Part shown: one piece after another, positions 24,769 to 35,800 of the stretch
How positions within the stretch are numbered: the stretch's first letter is position 1
Layout: each line of letters starts with the position of its first letter
Assembly (NCBI GenBank): GCA_964551335.1
Contig: CAZKCO010000034.1
Location: forward strand, 11,084-75,083
Length of the DNA stretch: 64,000 bases
Direction: 5' to 3'
Source: Tunicatimonas sp964551335
GTDB taxonomy: Bacteria; Bacteroidota; Bacteroidia; Cytophagales; Cyclobacteriaceae
The notes under the pieces: model-generated
The model's database searches: none
What the model was told of the DNA's origin: nothing
Seen by the model: the letters and a program-made list of their open reading frames with translations, nothing else
Position numbers and translations under genes: made by a program

Positions 24769-27700
24769 AATACCTAACCCTAACATTCAGCTTACTTCTT
24801 CTTTTTCAGTTAGGACGGGCGCAGCCGTCACTGGAAGAAGTATTTCGTAATCCACCTCCCGAAGCCCGGCCCTGGGGTTACTGGATTTGGTCACACGGCA
24901 ATTTTGACTACGCCACCATGGACCGAGAGCTAAAAGCCTTCCAAGAAATGGGTTTAGGGGGAGTTGATATTTTTGATATTGGGGTGCGGGATCGGCTAGA
25001 TGTTATTCCGCCCGGCCCCGCTTTTATGAGCACCGAACAGGTAGACGGTATGGCCTACGCCCTGAACAAAGCCCAGGAGCTGGGTTTAGGCATGGGACTG
25101 ATTGTTTCCAGTAGCTGGAACGCCGGGGGTAGCTGGACCAAGCCCGAAGATCAGATTAAAAACCTGGTGGTATGGCAGGATACCCTGGAAGGTCCGGTTA
25201 CACTGGATCGCTTCCCCTTTCCGGAAGTACCCACTGAGTTTGTAAAACCCTACGCCACCCTAAAGCTGTATCCCGAATTGGATAGCGAAGGCAAGCCGCA
25301 GTATTACCAGAACGTAGCGCTGATGGCGTACCCACTTTCTGGCGAAGGAGTAATAGCTGACACGGCTTCTCTAAAATTCTTCGATAAAGATTTGCCAGAA
25401 AGTAATGGAGGCTCATTGGAGCTTCCTGAAGGTAAGTGGGTGGTAAGCCGGGCCATTGAGACCAATTACGGGCAGAAGTTGTTTGTCCCCAGTGATAGCT
25501 CCGATGGCTATACCATTGATCACTTCAGTAAGCAGGCTACCCAGCGGCATTTCAATTACATTATTGAACGGCTGCAAGCCCGGTTGGGCGATCTTTCGAA
25601 GACTGCGCTTCAGCGGTTTTACCTGGCTAGTTACGAAGCTACCGCTACCATTATGTGGACCACCGGATTACCCGAGATCTTTCGGGAGCAGAATGGCTAC
25701 CGCCTGGAACCCTTCTTACCGGCTCTGATGGGTACGACTGTGATTGATGAGAAAACCACCGAACGCTTTCTGTACGATTACCGAAAAACTATCTCCGAAC
25801 TTTTCATCGAAGGCCACTATCGTGAGGCCCGAAGGATTTCTAATCAGCACGGACTGAAGATTGCTTCGGAATCGGGTGGGCCCGGCCCGCCCTTGCACAA
25901 TGTGCCGACCGAAGACCTGAAGGCTCTGGGCTCGGTAGACATTATGCGGGGTGAGTTCTGGAATCGGGAGCCCATTCACCGGCACGAAAACGGGCTGGAT
26001 GTCCTTCAGGTGGTAAAAAATATTGGCAGTGCGGCCCACATCTACGGCCGGAAGATCGTAGAGATGGAGTCGTTCACTAGCATGCAGCACTGGCAGGAGG
26101 GGCCTATGATACTGAAAAAACTGGCTGATCAGGCCTTTTGTGAAGGCATGACGAGGGTAGTGTACCATACCATGCCCCACTCGCCTCCCGAAGCCGGACT
26201 GCCCGGCTGGAGTTATAGTGCGGGCACCCACATCCATCCCAACATGACCTGGTGGGAGATGTCGAAACCCTTCCACCGCTACCTGACTACCGTTAGCGGT
26301 ATGCTGATGCAGGGCAACTTTGTGGCCGATGTGGCTTACTACTACGGTAGCAGTATTCCCAATTTCGCTTTGCCCAAACACGTCCGCCCGGGTTTAGGCT
26401 TCGGCTACGACTATGACGATCTGAATACGGAAGTACTGCTCACCGCGGATGTTCGTGATGGGCGAGTGGTGCTGCCTAGCGGAATGGAGTACCCACTTCT
26501 GGTGCTTCCTGACGATAAGCGGATGGAGTTAGCCGTGCTGGAAAAGATCGCTGAACTGTTGAAGAAAGGAGCGACTGTACTCGGCCCCAAACCTTCGCGG
26601 GTTTACGGACTTACCAACTACCGCGAACAGGAAGCAAAATTGAATCAGCTAGCTAATGAAATCTGGGGCTCGGGCAAAGCCAAAAAAGTTAATCGTAAAT
26701 ACGGGGCAGGACGAATCGTTAGTGGAGCTACGGCTCGGGAGGTGCTTAGTGATTTGGGTATTTTCCCGGACTTTCAGTATCAATGGTCTTCATCGGGCGA
26801 AGGGTTGGATTATATCCACCGGCGTAGTGATTCAGGCGATATCTATTTCATTCGCAATACTGATTCGGTAGCAGTGCAGGTAGAAGCGAGCTTTCGGGTA
26901 ACTGGTAAGCAACCCGAATTCTGGGACGCTACGGATCTGTCGATGAAGAAAGTAGGAATCTTTCAGGAAAAAGAGGAGCGTACCTACCTGCCGATTACGT
27001 TGCCCGCCTGGGGATCAATGATGGTAGTTTTTCAGGATGATCTCACTGGCAACGACCGGTATATCACGCAGGTAGTTCAGGGGGAAGAAAAGCTGTTTCC
27101 TCGAACCGAAGAACGAGAATCCTATCGTCCGTTTATGGCTACTCGAGAAGGGGACAATCCCTGGTCGTTTCAGGCGGCGCAACCCGGTGATTATCAGTTG
27201 CAATGGAGCGACGGTACCACCGAAGAGATTACGATAGACGAGTTGCAAACTATTCCCTGGGAAGGGCCTTGGGACGTACGGTTTCCTCTTGGGTGGGGAG
27301 TAGAACCATTGCAGACTTTTGAAGAACTGGTATCCTGGACAGAAGCCGAGGAACCGGATATGAAGTATTTCAGTGGAACTGCTACCTACCGTAACCAACT
27401 CGAAATCACTCCTGAACAGCTAAGCGGGCAGCCGCAGGTCTGGCTCGATTTGGGTGAAGTACGAGAAGCTGCCAACGTTTATCTGAACGGGGTGCAGGTC
27501 AACCGTAGCTGCTTTGCGCCCTATCGCTACGAAGTGACGGATGTGCTTCGGCCCGGAAAGAACTTTTTAGTAGTGGAAGTGGCCAATACCTGGGAAAATC
27601 GTATGAAAGGAGATGTGCACGCTGCCCCTGAGGATGCTTTCACCAACACCAACGTGACCAGTGGCAATAGCTGGGCAGATCGCCCCTGGAAAGACAAACC

Positions 27701-27773
27701 TTTACAACTATCCGGCTTGCTGGGCCCGGTGCGTATCATTCTTCAACCAACCGTTAAACTGTCTACTCCATGA
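24765..27773 (+). CDS. GH106-like alpha-L-rhamnosidase
   Basis: The 1002-residue protein has a Sec signal (1-19) and then the opening typical of GH106-like enzymes (FRNPPPEARPWGYWIWSHGN, LGGVDIFDIG). The barrel contains ASESGGPGPPLHNVP and KIVEMESFTSMQHWQEGP, candidate catalytic Glu segments. At the C-terminus a beta-sandwich sugar-binding domain is visible (about 880-1000; VWLDLGEVREAANVYLNG). GH106 enzymes remove alpha-L-rhamnose from pectin rhamnogalacturonans and similar glycans. The neighbouring pectate lyase supports a pectin-like or rhamnose-containing substrate. The activity itself is inferred from the family. Confidence 0.78.
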   Translation: MKYLTLTFSLLLLFQLGRAQPSLEEVFRNPPPEARPWGYWIWSHGNFDYATMDRELKAFQEMGLGGVDIFDIGVRDRLDVIPPGPAFMSTEQVDGMAYALNKAQELGLGMGLIVSSSWNAGGSWTKPEDQIKNLVVWQDTLEGPVTLDRFPFPEVPTEFVKPYATLKLYPELDSEGKPQYYQNVALMAYPLSGEGVIADTASLKFFDKDLPESNGGSLELPEGKWVVSRAIETNYGQKLFVPSDSSDGYTIDHFSKQATQRHFNYIIERLQARLGDLSKTALQRFYLASYEATATIMWTTGLPEIFREQNGYRLEPFLPALMGTTVIDEKTTERFLYDYRKTISELFIEGHYREARRISNQHGLKIASESGGPGPPLHNVPTEDLKALGSVDIMRGEFWNREPIHRHENGLDVLQVVKNIGSAAHIYGRKIVEMESFTSMQHWQEGPMILKKLADQAFCEGMTRVVYHTMPHSPPEAGLPGWSYSAGTHIHPNMTWWEMSKPFHRYLTTVSGMLMQGNFVADVAYYYGSSIPNFALPKHVRPGLGFGYDYDDLNTEVLLTADVRDGRVVLPSGMEYPLLVLPDDKRMELAVLEKIAELLKKGATVLGPKPSRVYGLTNYREQEAKLNQLANEIWGSGKAKKVNRKYGAGRIVSGATAREVLSDLGIFPDFQYQWSSSGEGLDYIHRRSDSGDIYFIRNTDSVAVQVEASFRVTGKQPEFWDATDLSMKKVGIFQEKEERTYLPITLPAWGSMMVVFQDDLTGNDRYITQVVQGEEKLFPRTEERESYRPFMATREGDNPWSFQAAQPGDYQLQWSDGTTEEITIDELQTIPWEGPWDVRFPLGWGVEPLQTFEELVSWTEAEEPDMKYFSGTATYRNQLEITPEQLSGQPQVWLDLGEVREAANVYLNGVQVNRSCFAPYRYEVTDVLRPGKNFLVVEVANTWENRMKGDVHAAPEDAFTNTNVTSGNSWADRPWKDKPLQLSGLLGPVRIILQPTVKLSTP

Positions 27774-29272
27774 CTAAACTCTTCGCTGACGATCTACTGG
27801 TATTGGTAATACTGGCATGTTGCTTATCGGCTTGCTCCGGATCGCAAGAACCTACTGAAACCGAACCTCTCTCTCCTCCGAATATCCTGCTAATTTTCAC
27901 CGATCAGCAGCACGTAAATGCTATGAGCGCTGTGGGTAATCCTCACCTGCGTACTCCCGCAATGGATGAACTGGCGAGCGAAGGCGTGTTGTTCACCCAA
28001 GCGTACTGTACTTCCCCGGTTTGTGGTCCGGCCCGAAGCAGCATCATCACCGGATTGATGCCCCACGAAACCGGCGTAGAGTGGAACGGGCAAAGCATTA
28101 AGCCGGGTATTCCTAATATCGGTCAGATACTAAGAGAGAAGGGCTACCATACGGTTTGGGGCGGCAAGTGGCATTTGCCGGAGAGCTATCCGCAGCGTAC
28201 CAAAGCGAAGAATAAGACGGTAGAAGGCTTTGAACTACTACCGTTCTGGAACCCCGATCAGGAGCGCTGGATGCTGGGAGCTGAAACCGATCCGCCCCTA
28301 ACGAAGGCCGTAGTGGATTATTTGGGGAGTTACGATCAGTCGCAGCCGCTGTTTATGGCGGTGAGCTACCACAACCCCCACGATATTTGCTTTTACGCCC
28401 GAAAAGATGGCTGGGTCACCGCCGAAGATTCTCTGCTGGAAATCCGGCACTACGGCTTTGAGCACCAGTTGCCCGAAGTGGTCGGTCGCCACTACAACGA
28501 ATTTGATGATTTACCCCCGTTGCCCACGAACTTTGCTGTGGGGGAGAACGAACCCTCTTTTGTGCAGGATAAACGAAAGTACCACAACGAGTACGGAGTA
28601 GAAACCATGCTGGCTAATCAGGAATTTGACGAAGCTACCTGGAAAGGCTATCTGAATGCCTACTACCGCTTGACGGAAATGGTGGATGCCGAAATCAGTC
28701 AGGTGATTCAGGCTTTAAAGGACAACGGTATGTGGGAAAATACCTTGATTGTATTTACCTCTGATCACGGCGACGGAGCTGCCGCCCATCAGTGGGCCGC
28801 TAAGCTAAGCTTGTACGAAGAATCCGCTAAAGTACCTATGATCGTAGCCTATCCGGGGCGCACGTCCACCCGCATAGATAGTACCCATTTGGTATCCCAG
28901 ATTGACATCGTTCCCACCATGCTGGACTACGCCGGAGTTGCGACGGAAACCTCTTTTACCGGTCAAAGCATGAAACCAGTTATCGAGTCACCTTCAGCCG
29001 ATTGGCGGAACTTTTTGGTGACCGAACTAGCCGATTTTAAACCTGATCCTTCGCGTAAAGGCCGGATGATGCGGACTTCCGATTACAAATATAATCTGTA
29101 TAGCAACGGAGAAGAGCAACTCTATCGCCTTAGTGATGATCCAGGCGAGATGGTCAACCTGGCGGCCTCGACTGACTTTGATATTGAGATAGAACGGCAT
29201 CGGCAGTTACTGGAAGAGTGGGCTATCGATACTCAGGATACTTTCGCCCTTACTCAGCTTCGGAAGCAGTAA
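27770..29272 (+). CDS. S1-family sulfatase lipoprotein
   Basis: LSAC places the lipidated Cys at 22. The catalytic core has metal-binding Asp45 in LLIFTDQQH, the formylglycine motif CGPARSS (Cys85) after YCTSPV, and SDHGDGAAAHQ near residue 325. Type I sulfatases hydrolyse sulfate esters of glycans once the Cys is oxidised by a maturation enzyme, not seen here. The start overlaps the preceding stop (ATGA). It points to a sulfated substrate. The convergent AraC gene begins four bases beyond its stop, with no terminator between them. Confidence 0.93.
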   Translation: MTKLFADDLLVLVILACCLSACSGSQEPTETEPLSPPNILLIFTDQQHVNAMSAVGNPHLRTPAMDELASEGVLFTQAYCTSPVCGPARSSIITGLMPHETGVEWNGQSIKPGIPNIGQILREKGYHTVWGGKWHLPESYPQRTKAKNKTVEGFELLPFWNPDQERWMLGAETDPPLTKAVVDYLGSYDQSQPLFMAVSYHNPHDICFYARKDGWVTAEDSLLEIRHYGFEHQLPEVVGRHYNEFDDLPPLPTNFAVGENEPSFVQDKRKYHNEYGVETMLANQEFDEATWKGYLNAYYRLTEMVDAEISQVIQALKDNGMWENTLIVFTSDHGDGAAAHQWAAKLSLYEESAKVPMIVAYPGRTSTRIDSTHLVSQIDIVPTMLDYAGVATETSFTGQSMKPVIESPSADWRNFLVTELADFKPDPSRKGRMMRTSDYKYNLYSNGEEQLYRLSDDPGEMVNLAASTDFDIEIERHRQLLEEWAIDTQDTFALTQLRKQ

Positions 29273-29276
29273 GCGG

Positions 29277-30155
29277 TCAGGCGGTTTTGGATTGGATTTC
29301 GCCTTGGCGGTAGGCCCGGCGGTACTGGCTGGGAGTACGCGACTTCAGTTGTTTGAACTGTCGGTTAAAGTTGGCTACGTTATTATAGCCGCTGGCGTAG
29401 CAGATTTCGGCAATGCTCAAGTTGCTCTCCCGGAGCATTTTGCTGGCGTAGCCTACTTTAATTTCCTTTACATAGTCAAAAAAGGTACGCTGGGTCGTTC
29501 TTTTGAAGTAGCGGCAAAAGGCAGCCGGAGAAAGGTGTACCAGGTCAGCTACCTCCTTTAGGTTAATTGACTTGGCGAAGTTGTAGTTGACAAACTCGTA
29601 TATTTTATTAATCCGCTGATAATTGTCGCGGTTGGCCAGAGGGGTATAGGCAGTGCTAGCTAGCAGTTTTCGGTTCTGGTTCGCATTAATTTTCTCAAAG
29701 ATTTCCAACAGTAGTAGTATTCGCCTCAATTCGCGGGCGTCGGCCAGCCCTTTCATCATAAAGATTATTTTCTCTAGCGTATCTCCCTTGAGCAGCATAC
29801 CTCGAACCGACTGCTGAAGCAGCCCATAAAATCCGGAGAATTCGGGGGTTCGGAAGAAATCTTTTCCTAGAAAGTTCTCGGTGAAATGCACCACGATGGC
29901 CTTAGGCTTTTTTCCGTTGCTAGATTCGGCAATATGCCAGCAGTGAGGTACCTGAGGGCCCACCAATACAACTTCATCGCCGCTAAACTCTCCTACATGA
30001 TCGCCAATAAACCGCGTACCTTCCGCGTTTAGAATGGCTACCAGTTCGTAGTCGTCGTGAAAATGAAGAAAAGGGTCGTGGTAAGGCATATACTTCACCT
30101 GCACCGAAAAGGAAGCGTCCGTGGGATCGGTAAACTTTTCTGCTAGTAATTGCAC
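29277..30155 (-). CDS. AraC-family transcriptional regulator
   Basis: A cupin-like N-terminal sensing domain (about 10-105; DPFLHFHDDYELVAIL, VPHCWHI) precedes a C-terminal double-HTH AraC domain (about 185-288; INLKEVADLVHLSPAAFCRYFKR and LSIAEICYASGYNNVANFNRQFK). The small-molecule ligand is probably a sugar. It is convergent with the lyase/sulfatase operon and divergent from the DUF5703 gene. The 46-bp element between it and that gene has two half-sites 21 bp apart, the expected AraC-type arrangement, and is repeated before susC. Confidence 0.93.
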   Translation of the reverse strand: MQLLAEKFTDPTDASFSVQVKYMPYHDPFLHFHDDYELVAILNAEGTRFIGDHVGEFSGDEVVLVGPQVPHCWHIAESSNGKKPKAIVVHFTENFLGKDFFRTPEFSGFYGLLQQSVRGMLLKGDTLEKIIFMMKGLADARELRRILLLLEIFEKINANQNRKLLASTAYTPLANRDNYQRINKIYEFVNYNFAKSINLKEVADLVHLSPAAFCRYFKRTTQRTFFDYVKEIKVGYASKMLRESNLSIAEICYASGYNNVANFNRQFKQLKSRTPSQYRRAYRQGEIQSKTA

Positions 30156-30190
30156 CAGTAAGTAGGATTAGGTTTTAGTTGTATCCTTAA

Positions 30191-30236
30191 TATATCAAAA
30201 TAGTATATATTCTAATAAATATAGTAGTAGAATATT
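30191..30236 (+). promoter_or_regulatory. Putative AraC operator, copy 1
   Basis: ATAGTA occurs at 30200-30205 and again at 30221-30226, 21 bp apart, in a 46-bp AT-rich element. It sits in the divergent gap between the AraC gene and the DUF5703 gene. The same element with only four differences occurs before susC (32640-32685). Confidence 0.65.
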
Positions 30237-30296
30237 TCGAATATTCCTGTACTATGTCCTTCAGGCCGCATCTAAACTTTCAAAGTCACTGCTAAT

Positions 30297-32564
30297 ATGC
30301 TTACTAAAACCTTTTCCCTATTCGCGCTGCTGATTGTTACCAGCTCGTACGGAATTACCGATCCCGACTATCAGGTAAGTAAATATAATATTGTCTGGGA
30401 TAGTCCCTCGGCTAACTCTCTGGGTTCTATGCCCATTGGGAATGGTGATATTGGAGTGAATGCCTGGGTAGAAGACAGCGGTGACCTGGTTTTCTATCTG
30501 TCGAAGACTGATGCCTGGAGTGGAAACGGGCGGTTGCTAAAGCTGGGAAAAATAAGAGTAGCCCTCAACCCAAGCTTAGTAAGTGAGGGCTATACATTTC
30601 AACAGGAGCTTCAGTTGAATAAAGGTACAATGAACGTAGTTTTTCGGTCTGAAAACCAAGAAGTTACCATCAATCTCTGGGTAGATGCTCACCATCCGGT
30701 AGTAAATATTGATATTGAAAATACCAGTGCTACAGATGCCCAGGTTTCTATTGAGCCTTGGCGTTTAACCGATCGGAAAATGGAACGACCGCAGGAAAAG
30801 CATTCTGCCTACGGGCTACACGATCTACCGGAAATCACGATTGAAAAGGATTCTATCCTAGATATTTCTGGCGGACTGGCCTGGGTTCATAACAACAATC
30901 ATTCGTTATGGGAAGGCAATATGGAGCTTCAGGCGCTGGAAGAATGGACAAACTCGCACCAAGATCCACTTTTAAACCGGGTATTTGGGGCGGTAGTCCG
31001 CTCAGCGGAGATGAAAAAAACCAACCGAACTACACTGGAAACGGCAGCTCCTGCTAAATCAATCAATTTACAGGTGTTTGCGTTCACGCAAGCAAATACA
31101 ACCATTGACCAGTGGCAAAAGAGTATTGAATCGGAGATAAGCAAAACAGGCAGTATCCCGACTGAGCAACGATACAATCGGCATCGGCAGTGGTGGCAAT
31201 CTTTTTGGAACCGGAGCTATATTGAAGTTACTTCAAGTGACTCAGCACAAGCCGAACAAGCCAGCATGGTAACCCGAGGTTACGTTCTTCAGCGCTACAT
31301 AAATGCCTGTGGCGGCCGAGGCAATTTCCCGATCAAGTTTAACGGCTCTATTTTCACGGTGGATACCGAAAATATCACGGGTAATGAATCAGGGTTTGAC
31401 GCTGACTACCGCCGCTGGGGTGGCCCCTATTGGTGGCAGAATACCCGACTAGCCTATTGGCCCATGCTGGTGTCCGGTGATTTTGACCTGATGAAACCCT
31501 TCTTCCGGCTGTACTTTGAGAAACTTCCTTTGCGTAAATACGCCACCCAGCAATACTATGGGCACGGAGGAGCATTCTACCCCGAAACCATGACCTTCTG
31601 GGGAACGTATGCCGGGGCCAATTACGGGAGAGACCGAATCGGAAAACCCGATGGGCTTACGGACAACACCTACATTAGAAGGTACTGGCAGGGCGGACTG
31701 GAAATGTCGCTCATGATGCTTGATTACTACCGCTTTACCGGGAATGTAACTTTTGCCCAGGATACGCTAGCTCCCTTTGTATCGGAGATCATCCGGTTCT
31801 TTAACGAGCATTGGAATACCGGTTCCGACGGGAAAATTCTTTTTGATCCGGCCCAATCGTTGGAAACCTATCAGCAGGCCGTGAACCCACTACCGGAGAT
31901 TGTGGGCATTCGGAAAGTAGCCACCGAAGCCTTACAAATTCCTGAAGACGTATTTAGCGCGTCGGAGAAGAAGCTATTCCAAGAAATTCTAAACAAACTA
32001 CCGGAACTACCTACCGAAAACAAGGAGGGCGAATTGGTGTTGGCACCCGCCCATCAGTACGGCGAACAAAGCAATCAGGAAAACCCTGAATTGTACGCAA
32101 TTTTTCCCTACCGGCGGTACTTTGTTACCCAACCCGATGTAGATATTGCAATTCGCTCATATAACAACCGTGAGCATAAAGGAACCGGGGGTTGGCAACA
32201 GACTGCCATACAGGCTGCTATGCTGGGCTCAACCCAGGATGCTAAATCTTTGGTGGTAGAAAACTTCTCTAACTGGAACGAAAACCACCGATTCCCGGCG
32301 ATGTGGGGCCCGAACTTTGATTGGACACCCGATCAGGACCACGGTTCGGTGGCGATTAACGCGTTACAGAATATGCTCCTACAGTATGATGGTGATCAAA
32401 CCCTGTTGTTTCCGGCCTGGCCGAAAGAATGGAACGTTAAGTTTAAACTACGTACGGTAGGAAATAGAACCCTCAGTGGCGAATACCAAGACGAAGAATT
32501 AGTACATCTGGAAGTTTCTCCTATCGGCGAGGACGAGAACATAGTGCTACTCAATCCTAAATAA
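30297..32564 (+). CDS. DUF5703 glycoside-hydrolase-like protein
   Basis: After a Sec signal (1-19) the N-terminal domain matches DUF5703 (YNIVWDSPSANSLGSMPIG, GDIGVNAWVEDSG, FYLSKTDAWSGNGRLLKLG), a beta-sandwich found ahead of an (alpha/alpha)6 barrel like those of GH65/GH95-type enzymes. The second half has barrel-type sequence (NIVF... GGRGNFPIKFNGSIFT, WWQNTRLAYWPMLVSGDF, LQNMLLQYDGDQTLLFPAW). No activity is established for this subgroup to my knowledge; fucosidase- or galactosidase-like action would be a guess. An AraC-type operator stands upstream and susC downstream. Confidence 0.75.
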   Translation: MLTKTFSLFALLIVTSSYGITDPDYQVSKYNIVWDSPSANSLGSMPIGNGDIGVNAWVEDSGDLVFYLSKTDAWSGNGRLLKLGKIRVALNPSLVSEGYTFQQELQLNKGTMNVVFRSENQEVTINLWVDAHHPVVNIDIENTSATDAQVSIEPWRLTDRKMERPQEKHSAYGLHDLPEITIEKDSILDISGGLAWVHNNNHSLWEGNMELQALEEWTNSHQDPLLNRVFGAVVRSAEMKKTNRTTLETAAPAKSINLQVFAFTQANTTIDQWQKSIESEISKTGSIPTEQRYNRHRQWWQSFWNRSYIEVTSSDSAQAEQASMVTRGYVLQRYINACGGRGNFPIKFNGSIFTVDTENITGNESGFDADYRRWGGPYWWQNTRLAYWPMLVSGDFDLMKPFFRLYFEKLPLRKYATQQYYGHGGAFYPETMTFWGTYAGANYGRDRIGKPDGLTDNTYIRRYWQGGLEMSLMMLDYYRFTGNVTFAQDTLAPFVSEIIRFFNEHWNTGSDGKILFDPAQSLETYQQAVNPLPEIVGIRKVATEALQIPEDVFSASEKKLFQEILNKLPELPTENKEGELVLAPAHQYGEQSNQENPELYAIFPYRRYFVTQPDVDIAIRSYNNREHKGTGGWQQTAIQAAMLGSTQDAKSLVVENFSNWNENHRFPAMWGPNFDWTPDQDHGSVAINALQNMLLQYDGDQTLLFPAWPKEWNVKFKLRTVGNRTLSGEYQDEELVHLEVSPIGEDENIVLLNPK

Positions 32565-32866
32565 TAACGGCTTCTCTGCAACAGAATAATACAAAATCAT
32601 AGCTGCTTACACCTTACTTTAGGGGTAAATAGTGGGGTGTATATCAAAATAGTATAGATTCCTACAAATATAGTAGTAGAATATTGTTGAGAATATCCAT
32701 TCATTTGTAGTAGCCCCTTAAGAACTAGGGAAAAAAGCGAGTAAATTTTGCCGGGTTCGCAATAACTACTCTCTAGCCTAAAGCTAACACTTGCTGAAGG
32801 CTCCTTTCGTAGCTTAAGGTCAGATCTGACTCTCGATCTCCAATCAACAACCTAATATTTTTTACT
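32565..32866 (+). other. Leader region of susC
   Basis: This 302-bp gap holds the second copy of the AraC-type element at 32640-32685. TAAATTTTG near 32742 is one base too long for a consensus -7 box. A CAACCTAAT leader precedes the start codon. No gene is seen. Confidence 0.5.
32640..32685 (+). promoter_or_regulatory. Putative AraC operator, copy 2
   Basis: The element matches copy 1 at 42 of 46 positions. ATAGTA half-sites are at 32649-32654 and 32670-32675, again 21 bp apart. It implies that susC/susD and the DUF5703 gene answer to the same regulator. Confidence 0.65.
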
Positions 32867-35800
32867 ATGAAACATTCCTACCTCCGCCGGCAAACCAGCC
32901 ACGTCGTTTACAGTATTCTACTGTTGCTGCTTCCCGGTTTAGTACTTGCCCAAAACACCGTCTCCGGTACCGTTACCGATGATGAGGCTAATGAACCACT
33001 ACCGGGGGTCAACGTTGTGGTGAAAGGAACCACTACCGGAACCGTTACTGATATTGATGGCAACTATTCATTTAGCGTACCCGAAGGTGCTGAAACACTG
33101 GTATTTTCCTCGGTTGGATATACTTCCTTAGAAGTAGGAATCAATAATCGGGGCACAATCAACGTTGCCCTATCTTCCGATGTACAATCCCTTTCAGAGG
33201 TAGTCGTAATTGGCTACGGCACCCAGGAACGAAGGGACTTAACCGGGGCGGTTTCTTCAGTATCATCGGAAGAAATCAACCAGCTGCCTAATGTGAATAT
33301 CGCTCAAGCTTTGCAGGGCCGGGCCCCGGGAGTAGTGGTTACTGAAAACTCCGGTCGCCCCGGAGCGGCAGCTACGGTGCAGATTAGAGGGGTAGGAACG
33401 GTAGGAAACAGTGACCCGCTGTACGTAGTAGACGGTCAGATACTGAATGGAGCTAATGGGCTAGAAAGCCTTAATCCCAATGATATTGAGTCAATGGAGA
33501 TCCTGAAGGATGCTTCGGCTTCGGCCATCTACGGAGCTCGAGCCGCAAACGGGGTCGTGCTCATCACTACCAAAAGGGGAAAAGCGGGGGAGACTCGGTT
33601 GAGCTATAATGGCTACTACGGTATGCAGTCGTTCAACGACCGCCTCGAGTTTATGAACGGTCAGGAGTTTGTACAGGATGCTATTGATCGAGCCAACGCT
33701 CAAGGAGAGCGGTCGGTATGGGAAGATGAAGGAGATCCGGCTCAGTTCGGTGAAGGAGTCAACTACTGGGACAAACTGTGGCGTACCGGCTATATCACTG
33801 ATCATACCCTCTCTCTATCCGGGGGCAACGAAAACTCTCAATTTCTGGTTTCTTTCGGCTACCTCGATAACCAAGGAGTAATGATCGGACAAAGCTTTGA
33901 ACGCTACTCTTTGCGCCTCAACAGCGATCATCAACTGAATGACTGGCTTAAAATTGGCCAAAGCTTACAGATGACTCGAGCCAACGAGGAGGCTATTGGT
34001 GGCACCGGGGGCTTCAACTCAGTATTTGAAGCGGGATGGAGGATGAAACCCACCATCGCGCCGGAAAGATTTCCCGACGGTTCCTGGAATGGCCCTACCC
34101 GGCCCGGTGAGCCCTTCAATTTCTCCACTTTCAGCCCTAACCAGTTTGTGGAAGAGTGGGATAATCAACAAAAACAGTGGAGCGCACTCGGGAATATTTA
34201 TGCTGAGATTGAATTGGTAGAAGGGCTTACCTTTCGTTCTACCGTAAGTGGTTTCTTCGGGTATAACGACCAAACCGACTGGCGGCCTCAGTTGGTGAAC
34301 GCTGGGGGAGCTGGGAACGCTACGATCCTAAGCCGTGGTACCAATACCACCACTAACTGGCAGTGGGATAATATTTTAACGTACACCAAAAGTTTTGGCG
34401 CTCACAATCTGTCGGCATTGGCCGGATATACCGCCCAGGAAAACCGCTTTGAAAACCTCAATGCCAGCATCAATGACTTCTTAGACGAATCCGTGGTGGT
34501 AATCAACGGGGGAAATCCAGAAACTTTAACTGGAAGCGGTGGAATTACTGACTGGTCGCTCAACTCCATTATCGGACGACTTACCTACGACTACGATAGT
34601 AAGTACCTCTTACAAGCTAATATTCGAGCTGACGGTTCTTCCCGCTTCGGGGAAGGCAACCGCTGGGGATATTTCCCGTCGTTCTCGGCCGGATGGCGCC
34701 TTTCCGAAGAGAGCTTCTTCTCGGTTCCATTCATCAGCGACCTGAAGCTAAGAGGTAGTTGGGGACAACTGGGTAACGACCAGATTGGATTGTACGCTTT
34801 TGCCGCCGCCGTTAACCTTTCTCAACGCTACACCTTTGGAGAAAGTCAAAATATCCTTCCCGGTGCCGCGCCGCTACAACTAGCTAATTCCGATATTAAG
34901 TGGGAAGAGACCACGCAAGTGGACGTAGGAGTTGATATGGGCATGTTTGAAAATAGCGTACTACTTACCCTGGATTACTTTGTGAAGACGACTGACGATA
35001 TGCTGCTACAAGTTCCGATTCCACTGTCTAGTGGATACAGCCAAGCACCTTTTGTTAACGCTGGTAGCGTAGAGAACCGAGGTTGGGAAATGGCGCTTAC
35101 GTATCGCGACTACGACGGAAGTTTTACCTGGGATGCTACGCTCAATCTTTCGAGTGTACAGAACGAAGTCACCGCTCTTGGTCAAGGAGAGCGAATTATT
35201 ACCGGGGCTAATAATGGCGACCAGGTAGCGGATGTTGGGACTGAGGTATTCGCTTTCTTCGGTTATGTAGCGGATGGCCTGTACCAGAATCAGTCGGAAT
35301 TAGATGCAGTGAATGCCTTAAATCCGGAACGAGAGTACGATCCGGGGGCAGTGCCCGGTGCCGTGCGTTTTAAAGATATTAACGGAGATGGGCTCATTAC
35401 CGATGAGGATCGTACCATTATAGGATCGCCCTACCCGGATCTATCTTACGGCCTCAACTTCTCCGCTCAATACGCCAACTTCGACCTATCCCTCTTCTTA
35501 CAGGGAACGCTGGGTAATGAGTTACTGATTGCCAACAATGATAACTTTGCCATTCAGCCCGGTGGTCTGCTTCGCTACAACCTAGATCGCTGGGATGGCG
35601 ACGGTAGTACTAACGACCCGGTCTTATGGGGAGTAGGTGGTTTTCAGAATGCCAGTGGTGGCCGCGACGGACGGGCCGCCGATTATATGGTGTTCGATGG
35701 GTCGTACATGCGGGTGAAGAACCTACAGCTAGGCTATACCATACCTGCCAGCCTTACCGACCGTATCGGCATCAGTCGGCTTCGTTTTTACGTGAGCTCT

